From Amorphophallus konjac (taxonomy: Eukaryota; Streptophyta; Magnoliopsida; Alismatales; Araceae), in assembly GCA_022559845.1 (NCBI GenBank), contig CM040128.1, positions 270,140,698 to 270,204,697 on the forward strand: DNA of 64,000 nucleotides, read 5' to 3'. Each line of letters starts with the position of its first letter. Positions within the stretch are counted from its first letter, which is position 1. The position numbers were made by a program, and so were the translations under genes. Positions 44,401-56,559 of this stretch are shown here, piece after piece. The notes under the pieces are model-generated. The model saw only the letters and a program-made list of their open reading frames with translations, had not been told where the DNA came from and did not search any database.

Positions 44401-45135
44401 AGGGCATGGGCTTCACGTCGGCCGTTGAAAGTGACTCACGCTGTGCCGTCGAAGGGCTGAACAAGCGTGCCGCTGTGGTGCCAAAAGAGCGTACCGCTGG
44501 AGCCCCGGATGGGCGTGCCGCTGAACGGCCTAAAGGGCGTGCCGCTGAAGACCCCAAAGGGCCGTGCCGCTGAAGCCCCAAAGGGCCGTGCCGCTGAAGC
44601 CTGCTGAGGGCGTGCCGCTGAAGCTGCTGATGGCGTGCCGCTGAGGCCTGCTGAGGGCGTGCCGCTGAGGCCCCAAGGGGCCGTGCCGCTGAAGCCTGCT
44701 GAGGCCCCAAGGGGTGTGTCGGTGAAGACCCCCCCCCCCCCCATGGGGGGTGTGCCGGTGAAGACCCCCCCCATGGGGGTGTGCCGGTGAACCCCCTTGG
44801 GGGTGTGCCGGTGAACCCCCATAGGGGTGTGCCGGCGAGGGCCGCGGCAGGGTGTGCCGCTGAAGGGAGCGTGCCGCTGGAGGGTTCTGCCAGGGCGTGC
44901 CGCTGAGGCCCAGGATGGGCGTGCCGTTGAACCCCAAAGGGGGTGTGCCGGTGAAGGGCTAAAATGGGCAATTTTGAGCCCATTGTGAGCACGAGTCGTG
45001 GCCCATTTGATTTTCTTCGAGGCCCATGGGCCGTGGGGCCTCTTGTGCTTGATTTCTCTGGGGTTTCTTCACTCGGGGCCGTTGTTGATGCTGGGCCGAG
45101 CCTGGCACCTGGATGTGCAATTTTCGGTGTCCACA
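41460..45135 (-). mobile_element. Element B 5' LTR (3,676 bp)
   Basis: Pairs with 17473-21234. On the minus strand it starts TGTGGACACCG at 45135 and ends GCATCCACA at 41460. It contains GTGCCG-core arrays at 42370-42640, 43185-43490 and 44445-44965, and the conserved TATA box at 44240-44234. It is 86 bp shorter than its partner, mainly through fewer repeat units. Confidence 0.95.
44234..44240 (-). promoter_or_regulatory. Main TATA box of the B 5' LTR
   Basis: TATAAAA on the minus strand about 895 bp into the LTR, directly after the U3 GTGCCG array (44965-44445). Transcription from here would give a leader of about 2.9 kb before gag. Confidence 0.65.
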
Positions 45136-45140
45136 GTGCC
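45136..45140. repeat. Target-site duplication of element B, right copy
   Basis: GTGCC directly after ...GTCCACA, identical to 17468-17472. Confidence 0.95.
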
Positions 45141-47085
45141 CCAGAAGGCCGTTAAGGGGCAAGCCGTCGCAGATTTCTTCGCAGCACACCCTGTGCCCGA
45201 AGACTTCCCGTTGGCCACAGAGCTGCCCGAGGATGAAACACTGGGGGTAGACCAAATACAACAAGCCATCTGGCAGCTTTACTTTGATGGAGCCTCGAGG
45301 ACAGAAGCGACCCCGTCTGGGCGCGCCAAGGTACGAGCCGGAGCAGGCATCATCCTCAAGTCGCCAGACGGAGAAGTGATGCACACTTCCTGCTGCATTA
45401 GTAAACCCTGCACCAATAATGAAGCAGAATATGAAGCTCTGATCATCGGCCTCCAGGTCGCCCTCCAAATGGAGATCAAAATGCTCCAAGTGTTCGGCGA
45501 CTCGCTACTGGTCGTCAAGCAAATCCAGGGGCAGTTTGATGCCTAAAAACCTAAGTTGCTCCCTTATCACACTAAAGTAAAAGGGCTCATGGAGCGGTTC
45601 TACCTCCTCGAGATAGGCCATGTCGCCAGAGGGGAGAACGCACAAGCCGACGCATTGACAAAATTGGCAAGCTCACTGGCAGTGCCTCCAGATTGATCTC
45701 TCCATATCCAGGTAATAAACCAGCGCCAGATGCCCAGCATGATAGAAGAAGAGCCAGAAGAAGAAGACCTAGAGGTCGCTACAGCAGAAGCCGTCAGCCT
45801 CCCTGACTGGAGAGCCTCCCTGATGCAGTGGTTCAAACACCAGTAATTACCTGACCGAAAAGAAGAAAGGATCAAGCTAGTCAGAACCAAAGACTCCTAT
45901 GAGCTCCGGAACGGAATATTGTTCCGAATTGTGGCGGATGCCAAACAGAAGCTACTCCTCCGATGCTTGTCCACTGAAGAAGCTTGGAGGGTTATGAAGG
46001 AGGTCCATACCGGCACAGCTGGCGCACACCAGGCGGGGCCGAAGATGAAAATTGAAATCAAGAAACTTGGCTACTATTGGCCTGCAATGTTCAAGGACTG
46101 TTGCGAGTACGCTAAGTCGTGTCAGAGATGCCAGGAGCATGCCACTATACCCAGGAGGCCTCCCGTGCAACTGCACCCAACCGTGCCCAGTTGGCCGTTT
46201 GCCCAATGGGGAACAGATGTTGTGGGCCCCTTACCTGCATCTTTCACAGGCTGCAAATACATTCTGGCGGCGACCGACTACTTCTCCCGCTGGGCAGAGG
46301 CTGTTGCCTTACGGGAGGTCACCGGAGAAATCGTGGTCAGGTTTGTCCGCCGCAACATTATATTCCGGTTTGGCGTGCCCGACCGGATTGTGTCAGACAA
46401 CGACAGTCACTTCCGCAACCAGAAAGTCTACCGGCTAGCAGAAAAATACAAAATTGACTGGAGGACATCGACTCCTTACAATCCACAAGCCAATGGGCTG
46501 GCCGAAGCTTTCAATAAGACACTTTGCACTCTCCTGGCCAAAACTGTTAGCTCCAACAAAAGGGACTGGGAAGAAAGAATGTATGAAGCGCTTTGGGCAT
46601 ACCGAACCGTATACAAGACCCCAACGGGCTGCTCGCCCTTCTCTCTCATGTACGGCTCGGAAGCAATCGTCCCCGTCGAACTGGAGATACCGTCCCTCAG
46701 GGTCGCCATTCAGCATGGGCTTGTCCTCGAAGGGCAGACCAACGCCGAGCGAAGGCTCGAAGAACTCTCCAGTCTGGAAGGGAAGCGGCTTCAAGCCCAA
46801 CAGAATATTCAGGTCTACCAGGCCTGAATTACGCGCGCCTTTGACAAGCTAGTCAAGGAGCGCGAATTCAAGAAAGGTGACCTTGTCATGGTCAAGAGAA
46901 GAGATCTCATGGCTGTCAACCCCAAGGGTAAGCTGAACGAGAACTGGTTCGGACCCTACGTAGTCCAAAAAGTCTACGAGGGTGGGGCCTATGTAATTGT
47001 CAACCATCGCGGGGAAGTTCAGTTCCCGCCTCTTAATGGAAGGCACTTGAGACTGTACCACGCTCCGGCGCCCCCATTCAGGTAA
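45141..47085 (+). pseudogene. Element A gag-pol, C-terminal part (archaeal-type RNase H and integrase), decayed
   Basis: Continues the A frame across the B insertion. It encodes the archaeal-type RNase H (YFDGAS, near 45280) and integrase (zinc site near 46000-46140, GTDVVG near 46214, SDNDSH, NGLAEA) and ends in the same PAPPFR-stop as B. In-frame stops: TAA 45544-45546 (Arg in B), TGA 45694-45696, TAA 45844-45846, TGA 46825-46827 (Arg in B). In the SDN motif the Asn is followed by Asp instead of Gly; the catalytic Asp remains. The integrase core itself is an unbroken stretch of about 300 codons. Confidence 0.92.
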
Positions 47086-47157
47086 TAATATTACTCTCCG
47101 CCCCATTTTGGGGCGGATTTACGTGATTAATGTCCAAATGATGTGACCACCAGTCGG

Positions 47158-47385
47158 GTTCCAAAAAAAAGGGAAAAGAATAATAGGAAGACAAGAGAGA
47201 AAAGAAAAGAAAAAAAGGGACAAAAAAAGAAGAAAAAAAAAGAATAGAAAGAGAAAGAGGGAAGAAGCAAGAAAAAATATAGAAAGAAAAAATAGAAAGA
47301 GAAGAAAGAAAAAGAAAAAGGAAGGAAGAAAAAAAAGAAAAAAAAAGAAAAAGAAGAAAAGAAGAAAAAGAACCAGAAAAGGGGA
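47158..47385 (+). repeat. Polypurine tract after pol, element A
   Basis: About 225 bp of A and G with a few T, the counterpart of 31365-31585 in B. It is too far from the LTR to be the replication polypurine tract. Confidence 0.9.
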
Positions 47386-47460
47386 ACGCCCCCCATTTCC
47401 AGTCACCGCCCCGCATCAGCGGAGGTACCAAAAAATTGACTAAAAAAAACACAAAAATAA

Positions 47461-48297
47461 ACTCTTCTCTCCGTCCTGCCCGGGCGGTGAGTACCCCTTT
47501 GGCTCGGACCTCCCGTCCGGGTCATTGACTAAACAAACTCTTCTCTCCGTCCTGCCCGGGCGGTGAGTACCCCTTTGGCTCGGACCTCCCGTCCGGGTCA
47601 TTGACTAAACAAACTCTTCTCTCCGTCCTTCCCGGGCGGTGAGTACCCCTTTGGCTCGGACCTCCCGTCCGGGTCATTGACTAAACAAACTCTTCTCTCC
47701 GTCCTGCCCGGGCGGTGAGTACCCCTTTGGCTCGGACCTCCCGTCCGGGTCATTGACTAAACAAACACTTCTCTCCGTCCTGCCCGGGCGGTGAGTACCC
47801 CTTTGGCTCGGACCTCCCGTCCTGGTCATTGACTAAACAAACTCTTCTCTCCGTCCTACCCGGGCGGTGAGTACCCCTTTGGCTCGGACCTCTCGTCCGG
47901 GTCATTGACTAAACAAACTCTTCTCTCCGTCCTGCCCGGGCGGTGAGTACCCCTTTGGCTCGGACCTCCCGTCCGGGTCATTGACTAAACAAACTCTTCC
48001 CTCCGTCCTGCCCGGGCGGTGAGTACCCCTTTGGCTCTGACCTCCCGTCCGGGTCATTGACTAAACAAACTCTTCTCTCCGTCCTGCCCGGGCGGTGAGT
48101 ACCCCTTTGGCTCGGACCTCCCGTCCGGGTCATTGACTAAACAAACTCTTCTCTCCGTCCTTCCCGGGCGATGAGTACCCCTTTGGCTCGGACCTCCCGT
48201 CCGGGTCATTGACTAAACAAACTCTTCTCTCCGTCCTTCCCGGGCGGTGAGTACCCCTTTGGCTCGGATCTCCCGTCCGGGTCATTGACTAAACAGA
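47461..48297 (+). repeat. 76-bp tandem array, 11 copies (A)
   Basis: Eleven contiguous 76-bp units starting ACTCTTCTCTCCGTCC and containing GGTGAGTACCCCTTTGGCTC. Units differ by scattered single bases. This is almost twice the copy number in B. Confidence 0.95.
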
Positions 48298-48771
48298 CCT
48301 TTCTATCCGTCCCCTCTAAGCGACAAAAAGGGTCTCTGGCCAAGTACCCCTCACTTGAGGCCAGCACGCGCTTCCAATATTGCGGCAAAACCAGGGAGTT
48401 GCCCGTTCGGTATGGTGGAGTGGTCCCCTCGTCCTCCCCCTGGGAAGGCGAGTACTCTCCTGTACCCTGACATGGGTCCCTGCCTGGTCCTCCCGAAGCG
48501 AATCCTCGCAAAGACTCATACCCTACCAATGGGTCTCAACACAAAAAGGGGGGAAAGATGCAAGAGCAAGGGAGGAGGAAGAAGGAAACAATATGCACAG
48601 AAGAGAAAGAAGGGTAGGAAAGCTCCCTCTGGGACGAATGCACACACAAAGAACGTGTGAAATCATAAATGCTCTGCTCTATTCAGAAAGGGGACCAGAC
48701 TACATGTGCTGCGGGGCATACCCCTGTGTTACATTCAAAAGAAAAGAAAAAGGAATTAAGGGATGCAATGC

Positions 48772-51700
48772 ATAGTCGATGTCCCTGAAGATGTCCTCGA
48801 GAGGGAGGATCCCGACGCAAGGGAAGTTCGTCATATCGCGCAGTCGGCCCCTCAATTCCTCAAGACGGGCGAGCTCCGCTTCGACGGACACCATCTCAAC
48901 GTCGGCGACGGCAAGAGCTTCCCTCTCCTCTGCCACCCTCCTTTCCGCCTCGGCAAGGCCAAGTTTAGTCACAGCGAGGTAGCCCTCCAGCTTCTCGAGC
49001 CGGTTCTTGAAGGAACGAACGCTGCCTTCGCCTTCCTCTAAGGCCTTTCCGTGGCACTCTCTATTATGGCGTCAGGCCTCTAAGGTCTGCAGATACTCGT
49101 CTGCCTGAGCATCAAGGGCGGCACGTTCGTCAGGAGCCTGGGTCTCCAGGAACTCGCGGCGCTTGACATACTTCAGCAACAGCAGAACCCGCCGCGACCA
49201 TTCCCCCAGCGGGCAGCTGAGCACTTGCAACGCCCCGGTCAACTGCACCACTATAGTATGCACCTCCCTATATGACAGAGAAGGGTTGGCGAGGAGCATG
49301 GTCCGTAGAGTGATCAGCATTTGACGGACTGGCGCTTCTGATGACATATGGCTGATTGAGGGCACGACCGGAGGAGTGAATTCCACAGTGCTGTCCACTT
49401 CTGCCCACAGGTCAGCGTCCACTGCCGCTGAAGAGGAAGGAAGGGCAAGGGTCAAACCGCCTGGTCGGTGTAGCTCAACCAGAGACCCTTGGCCAACCAC
49501 TACCCGGGGAGTGGACAAGACCATTGCCGAAGCCGCCGGCACTCCCGTTATTTGGAGCTCCCCCGCCTCCACTGCCTCCGCCTGACTCGCTTCTGCCACT
49601 CCAAGGGGCAGGGGTGCGGGTGTCGCTGCTTCGGCTAGAGGAGGAGCTTCAAGTAAGGTTGGGCCCGAAGTAGCCACCCATGAACTTCTCCTTCGCGGCT
49701 GGGATCCCTCCAGATGTGCACAGAGCCCCGCGAATATTTGTCTCAGGAACGGGTCCTCCATCTGGGCCGGCAGCTTCGGAAGAGGTGGAAGTGGGACTAG
49801 TAGGTGGGGAACGCTTCCTGCCTGCACGAGCACGGCAAGAGTTTCCACCTCCGGAACGGATGCCGGAATCGGTCCCCCCGCTGGTCGCTGACCGGTAATC
49901 GGCCTCCGCTTGGCGATTGCCTTGCGAGAGCGGCCAGACATCTTCCCGGTCATCGACACCGCCTGCCAACATGAAATACGGTTAGCCGCCTGTCGCCAGG
50001 AATAAATTACGCAAGGACGAGAAGTGGGAAGAGCCATAAAACCCTGCTTACCTCGGCCACAGTGAGGACGCGGTCAGCGGGCGCGATCTCTCCTTCCTCC
50101 AGAGGCTCGGCCGCCGCCTCGGAAACACTTGAAGCCCCTGCGGCCGACTCTTGATCAAGAGCCTCGAATAGAAGGGCTAGTTTGCCCGAGCCCACGTCGA
50201 CCCCTACCTGACGGTCGATCGGCGCAACTAGAGTGCCCTCTTCCACAGTCTCCGGCAAGTCAAGCCCCTGAAACCCGGAATTGACAAGAAAAGGTCATTA
50301 GGTAACCAGGAAGGAGAGGAAGGAGCCTGCCCAAGCAAGCTCACACTTACAGCGGTCTTCCCCACAAAGCTCGGGGAGCCGGCAAGTAAGGGGGCCCCAA
50401 AGACCGGCTCGGGCGGCCCCGATGCCCCGGGCACGTCCTCGTCAGGAACCGCTTCATCGGAGGAATAATTGTAGTCTACCTCCTCGCCCGACAACAACCC
50501 GACTGCCGCAGGCTCGCCCCTTGCCGGCAAAGGGGCCTCCACCTCGAGGTCAAGGGCTGGCGCACCCTCCCTCGGGCTAGATGAGGCCGGTACGCCGGAC
50601 TTCGGCCTCCTCCTCACATATAAAAGCGTCGTCGGGAGTTGCACGCGGGGCCCGAGTAGTCCAGCGACTGCCTCTGCTGTGCCTGTCACGAAGAAGAAAA
50701 GGGTGGATTACATCAAATCCAGTCGGCTCTCCAAGAACAAATAAGTCGTCCAGGCCGACTAAAGATAAATACCCTCTTCGGTCCCTACAGCCCGGAATGA
50801 CCCGCAGGCTTCCTCGACAGGCAGAGCCTTCTCGGGAGTTGCAGCCCTGCCCTCGCCCGGGACTGACACGGGCGCCGGTTCCTTTGCGCCGCCCGCAGAG
50901 AAGAAACGCATCATCGCCATACGCGAGTGCGAGGCCAACCCAGGAGGCAAATCAATCACGGACGACGCAGGCGGCCGATGAACCTCACCAGCTTCGTAAC
51001 TCGGCCCGGTCTGGGTAGCCTCAAATTCCTCAAAAGACAGGACAGGGGCCACCGGAGGGGCTACCGTCGGAGCCGGGAATTCCTCAGCCCGCCTCCGCTT
51101 TGCCGCTTGTGGCCCGGCCACCTTGGCAGCAGCCAACGCCTCCTTAACAGGCGACTTTGCTATGGCCGCGGCTTCACCCATGTCAGGCGCGGGCACAGGA
51201 ACAGGCTCCCTCGCGTGAGGAACAGGTGTGAGCACGGGCTTTTCCACGGGGGCTGAGACAAAAGAAATATTCAAGTGTCAGGGATCTGCTCCAGGATGAA
51301 AATAAAAAAAGGGAGACTTAAAAGACACGGCGATAGTCGAAGGTACTGACCGGCGGGTTGGCTGGGCTCGGGTCGGGCAGCCTCGAATTCCTCAAAAGAG
51401 GGGACCCGTGGCACCGAAGGAACGACGGTCGGGGCCTTGGTCGCCTCTGTTTTTCTCCGCTTCGTGTCCCGCTGCTTGGCCACCTTAGCGGCGTCCACTG
51501 CTTTCTTCACCGGAGATTTTGCCCGGGGCCTCTTCGCTGCCTTGGGCAGAGGAGCCACAGTCGGGGCTAGTGGCGCGGCTTCAAAATATGCAGGCTTCTG
51601 CACAAGCCGAAGAAGATTCCGGTACGTGGCCACTTGCGTGCTATCGGGGTGGTCTGTCAGAAAGGAAAAGAGAAAGGACAGACACGCACTCATGATTAGC

Positions 51701-54558
51701 ATTCAACTATCGGCAAAGGCCGCAATGATAAGAGACGAAGACAAGAGAAGAAAAAGAGATCAAGTACCGTGGGGGCCAGTATACAGTCGCAGTGTAATCG
51801 GCCAGTAGCTCAGGGATGGCTCTTTGTCCCGACGCGCCACCTCTCGAACGAGCCAGCACACATCCTCGATCTTCTGGCACCGATCCGTAAGACTGGCCAG
51901 ATCCGCGTGCTTCTTCATGGAAAGGTGGCAGAAGAGGCTGAAGTGGTCTATGCCCCACCCGTCAGCATAATAGTACGGGATGTGCAGGCGCTTGCCCAGG
52001 ATGGAGGCCCTCTGATCTTTGATCGTCAGTCCGTTCACCCAGAGAAGGACATATAGCCATATGGTGTCCTTATATTTCTCGGGCTTCCTCTCCTCCCGCC
52101 TCATGAATGTGCGGTATGGGCAGAGCGTATCCCTCTCCGGACGCCAGCTCTTAGCGGGAGTCCCCTCTTCCTCTATGGGGAATGGGTAATTGATGAGGTC
52201 CAAGCGGTCGCTCCCTACCCGGCATAGGTCCCTCAATGTCTTCTGATAGTCGTCCTTCGCCACCGGAGGCAGCTCCACTTTCGACGTCGGCCGCTTATCC
52301 CGGGCTTCCCGACGAGCTGCCATATATGCCGCTACCTCTCTCTCCTGCCTGTTCTTGAGCCGGAGAAGATGCTCCGGCTCGATATCAAGTACCGACACTG
52401 GTTGCCAGCTGAGGAACCTCCTTTCGGCACCATCCCAGCAGTCGGTCTTGTGCAACCGATAGAAGGACGTCCGGGCGTTCCACCACTTTATATAGTCTTC
52501 GGTCACTCGGGGCACGCGACCCGGGGCTGGCACCCTGAAGGAGGCAGTGTCCGCCCGGTGGAAAAAGTCCCACCAGCTTTTAGCATGCTCAGCAACTGAA
52601 CTGCCCCGGATGTTCCGCGAAGGCAGGCCGAATTGCACATAATAAACAGGGATATGCTGGTCATACTCGAAGTTGCGGCCAAATCGGAAGGGGTAATACG
52701 GCTCCAGCAGTACATTGTCACCCTTCCGGAACACCAATACGCTGGGACGAATGGATAGCGCCCAGTCCCTCAGCTCCGGTTCCAACAGCGGGCGGACCAC
52801 GTTCTCCTGGCTGATAGGGTGAATGTACCTCTCCACCTGGTCATCCTTGCACTCCCTCTTATTATTCACAAGGGGGCTTGAATGTGCAGCCAGTGTCCAA
52901 AAGTGAATGGTACCGGCCGCATCCCGGGGGACCGTTGTCAACCGGCCCCGGATATCGAACATCCGCATAGAAGTGGAAGCCGGTTCTGCACTGGCAAACT
53001 CCAACATCCTCGGCACTAGCCCCCAGTCCTGAAGGACTCGCGGGGCAAACTCCGGGAACAGCGAACAGACCCACGCGTTGAAGAAATGCAGTGGGCACAC
53101 ATACCGGGCCTGCCTCGGGAACTGGTGGGTGCTGATATCTCCCAGCGCCTTGTAGATCAAGCAAAGGGTTGCCGGGCACAGTGACAGCTTGATACCCCAT
53201 GCCATCTGACATGCCGGGTAGATGGCATCTGGCCGGATCACTGTCTCGTCCCCGTACGGCATGGCAAATGAGCACAGCCAGTACGTCAGATAGGCGGCAC
53301 AGTGAGTCTGTGGGTCGACCCCCATCGGATTGGCCCCGCTCCGACGTCCCCTGGAGGGGATCTTCACATCATGCTTGGGCTTCGCACGCTTCTTGCGAGC
53401 AACGGCGGTGCCAACGCAGGGAAAATCTTCATACTGCTTCAGCCCATCATAGAAATATTCCAGCCATACTGCCATACGCACCCATTTTCTGTCCCCACGG
53501 GTGGGCTGCTTCCCCTTGTGCGACAACTGGTACAGCTCCTGGTACGCCTTCATCAGGTACCGGTATAAATACCCCAGAGAATAATAGATGTCCCCGTTAG
53601 TCTCGTCCTTGATCAAGTCCGGGAGGCATACTTCTTCATAAGGCTCCCCATCAATGGGCAAGCCGCTCAGCTGGCTTAGGCTCCACAAATCAAGTGAAGT
53701 CTCTCCCTCTGCCGTGTAGAAGGTATTGGTCTCCGCGCTGAATACCTCTATCATACCGCAACAGAGACCCTTGGAGATGGGATAACCATGCCGGGAGGCG
53801 TACACGCTGTGGTAGATGCCAACCCGGACCAGCAATGGGGCATAGTTGAACAGTACATATTCAGTGAACTCCACCGCCCCTTCTCGGAAGCTGTGGGCGT
53901 CTTGAAGCTTCAGCTCCCCGAACCAGCCCAGTGATAGTTCATATTTGAACCTGATGGCCAAACAGTCCAATATGAACGGCTCCTCCCTATAACCCCATTT
54001 TAGGGGAGCCAAGAATAAGCCAAATCGGGGCGACTCGCCATGCACCTTCCCCGCAGACATGTCCCACCTTGCTGGCGTGAATTGAGGAGCTCACACCAGT
54101 TTATCTTCAGCCGGCAGCACTCCCTCAATACCCAAGACCGGCTTCCACTCCCGGGCCTCTCCCACCAGGTACATTGGAATGCTCTTGGGGACGCTGTATA
54201 GCAGACTGTCCCGGGCATGCAGGATCGCCCGCTCGGCCGCCTTTATAACGCGATAATCTCGCCCCTCTCGAGAGCGCAAATGCTTCAGAAATTGAACGAG
54301 GTGCCTATCCTTCGGGAAATCCTTCCTGTATTCTTCGGTGGCCCGATCGAATGTGAAGCCGCTTTCGACCCTGACGAGTCTGCGGACGTCCATGCTTTCA
54401 CGGTCGGACCCCGATCACTCAGCCAAGGCGGCAATCTCCGCGTGCTCTCGGTCTAGGTTCTCTACATTAAGCCATGTGACCGCTGGCACGGGACCCCGCG
54501 GAATGAGGTCGGCACCGACAGCAGCAGCAGGGGCAGAAGAACCACTTGGGGCAGCCAT
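48772..54558 (-). pseudogene. Antisense PMD gene of element A, inactivated
   Basis: Same six-exon layout as B: 54558-51768, 51653-51351, 51252-50773, 50682-50351, 50267-50052 and 49962-48772. All splice sites and reading phases are kept, and exons 1 and 2 have exactly the same lengths as in B. Three nonsense codons break it: TGA 54417-54415 (Ser in B), TGA 54093-54091 (CGA in B) and TGA 49074-49072 (CGA in B). The normal stop is changed to a Tyr codon at 48774-48772. No frameshift is seen, unlike in A's gag, so the coding frame survived until fairly recently or decays mainly by C-to-T changes. Confidence 0.9.
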
Positions 54559-54839
54559 TTATCTGCAAAGATACACGAATGGAAGATCAGAATAAGCCAC
54601 ATGCACAAGGAAATGAAAGGCTGTAAAGGGGCTTTGCTACAAGTCAAATGAACAAAATATTGCCAATTTCTGACGAAATTTTGGCAGAGTTTCCCCTAGG
54701 CCAGAGGCATAAGGGAAAACACGAGTGCGCGTCCACAAGGAGTGACGGCCCCAACAAAGCGTGGTGGGCCCCGAGAGGCAACACCAGAAGTCCGCCGGTC
54801 GAAGGAGTCCTATTCCTTAGCTAAAACTCCCCCTTGGTC

Positions 54840-55330
54840 CCTTTGCCGGTACAACTCCCCCTACAGGCCCTCACCGGCACACCCTAGTGCCCCCTTCGCC
54901 GGCACAGCCCTTCGAGGCCTCCCCGGCAAGCCCTTGGTGCTTCCCCGGCACATGCGTGCTTGGCTTCCCCGGCACGCCCGTTGGCCGCTTCCCCGGCACG
55001 CCCGTTGGCCGCTTCACCGGCACACTCCGAAGACTGCTCACCGGCACGCCCCGAGCGCTCCCCGGCACAGTCGTGCCCCGTGCTCCCCGGCACGCCCCGA
55101 GTGCCTTCCCCGGCACGCACCCCAGCAGGCGCTCCCCGGCACACTCGTCCCCCGTGCTCCCCGGCACACCTACGGCTGTCTTCCCCGACACGCCCTAAGA
55201 GCCTTCCCCGGCACGCACCCCAGCAGGAGCTCCCCGGCACACTCGTGCCCCGTTCTCCCCGGCACACCTACGGCTGTCTTCCCCGACACGCCCTAAGAGC
55301 CTTCCCCGGCACCGTCCCAAACCCGGCGCG
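54840..55330 (-). repeat. GTGCCGG-core array in the leader of the A PMD pseudogene
   Basis: About 20 cores (plus strand CTTCCCCGGCAC) with variable spacers; some larger units are tandemly duplicated (around 55100-55320). Counterpart of 23640-24260. Confidence 0.85.
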
Positions 55331-55678
55331 CCCAAGCCCGCTCACAGCGGCACCTCCGACCACCCCCGGCGCCGGAGACGAAGGAGGAAAGGGGGGAGGG
55401 GAAGAGCATGAGAGAGAGAGAGGAAAGGAACGGGGAGGTGGGGACGGAGAAGAGGGCGAACGCCCCAGCCGCCGTCCGCGGTGGAGAAGAGAAGGGGGGA
55501 GGAAGAGGAAGAGAAAAGGGGGGGGAGCCTCCCACGGTGGCGCCCTCACCCGGTAGAGAAGACGGCACCGACGACGACGACGGTGGCGGAGCGGGCGTCC
55601 GGCGCCGGAGAAGAAAAGAAGAAGAGGAATGGGGGGGGTGGTTCCGTCTGCCGAAGAGAGAGAAGAGGGAAAGAGGGG

Positions 55679-55985
55679 GTTCGAACGGGGGGGTTCAAAT
55701 GAACCGCCCCCACCCCTTTTATACGGCAAAAAAAAAAAGAAAGAAGGAAGGAAAAGGAGAGAAATAAAAAAGGGGGGAAACAAAAAGAGGGGAAAGTGGA
55801 TAAAAAGGAGGAAAAGGGAAAAGGAAAGAAAAAAAAAGGGGGAAAGGAGAAGAACGAATAAAAAAAGAAACAAAAAGAGGGGAAAGGAAAGAAAAAGAGG
55901 GGGTTCGAACGGGGGGGGTTCAAATGAACCGCCCCCACCCCTTTTATACGGCAAAAAAAAAGAAGGAAGGAAGGAAAAGGAGAGA
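55679..55985 (-). promoter_or_regulatory. Duplicated PMD promoter with two TATA boxes, element A
   Basis: A segment of about 224 bp containing a TATA box, G/C-rich start region and purine tract occurs twice in tandem. TATAAAA boxes lie at 55723-55717 and 55948-55942 on the minus strand, each followed by GGGGTGGGGGCGG and GTTCATTTGAACC. B has one TATA box at this position. Confidence 0.7.
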
Positions 55986-56264
55986 AATAAAAAAGGGGGG
56001 GAAATAAAAAGAGGGGAAAGTGGATAAAAAGGAGGAAAAGGGAAAAGGAAAGAAAAAAAAAGGGGAAAGGAGAAGAACGAATAAAAAAACAAAGGGGGGG
56101 GAGAAAATAAAAAAAAAAAGAGAGAAGAAAAGGAGGGGAAAAAGAGAAGGAGATAAAAAGAAAAAAAAGAAGAAGAAAGAAAAGGGAGGGATAAAAGAGG
56201 AAAAAAGGGAATAAAAGGAGAAAATAAAAAAAAGAGAGAAATAAATATATATATATGATATTAA

Positions 56265-56352
<88 letters not shown>
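55986..56352. repeat. Purine tract and long (TA)n run, element A
   Basis: A/G-rich sequence followed by about 75-80 bp of TA repeats (56272-56352). Matches the pyrimidine/TA block of B at 22890-23220. Confidence 0.9.
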
Positions 56353-56356
<4 letters not shown>

Positions 56357-56559
56357 CCGGTATCTTCTTACGCATCTACTCGCACGTGTCAATGTGTGAG
56401 TCAATATCGTACGATAATAGGTGCCTCCGGGGAACGTTCCATCCCCACGATCTTGGACAAGACACGCATTCACACAAGCAAAACAACTCTACCCCTGCAA
56501 GGACTCCACTAAACTCCCAATAGACAAGGCCCTCCTCGGCACCTTAGCCACCTCCCATC

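Larger units (their letters stand above)
17473..45135 (-). mobile_element. Element B: complete 27.7-kb Tat-type Ty3/gypsy retrotransposon with antisense PMD gene
   Basis: Bounded by TGTGGAC... and ...GTCCACA with a 5-bp target duplication. On the minus strand the order is 5' LTR (45135-41460), primer-binding site (41455-41438), gag-pol (41334-31660), poly-pyrimidine tract and 76-bp array, antisense PMD gene (24543-30346, plus strand), repeat-rich non-coding region, polypurine tract (21250-21235) and 3' LTR (21234-17473). The dual RNase H (RT-linked plus archaeal-type) and the extra antisense gene between pol and the 3' LTR are hallmarks of the plant Tat lineage, which includes Ogre and Grande. 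At 27,663 bp it is at the upper size limit for LTR retrotransposons. Both coding units are open, so it may be autonomous. Confidence 0.95.

Noticed and set aside
43877..44992. 371-codon minus-strand frame with many QRHA and GTPxG repeats in the B LTR
   Set aside because: It is a translation of the GC-rich GTGCCG array; several frames are open at once, the frame differs between the LTR copies and there is no domain.
47461..48297. CRISPR-like array
   Set aside because: Repeats are contiguous 76-bp units with no unique spacers, inside a plant retrotransposon.
55268..56355. Long minus-strand frames full of Phe, Leu and Ile-Tyr repeats
   Set aside because: They come from the purine tract and TA microsatellite, not from a gene.
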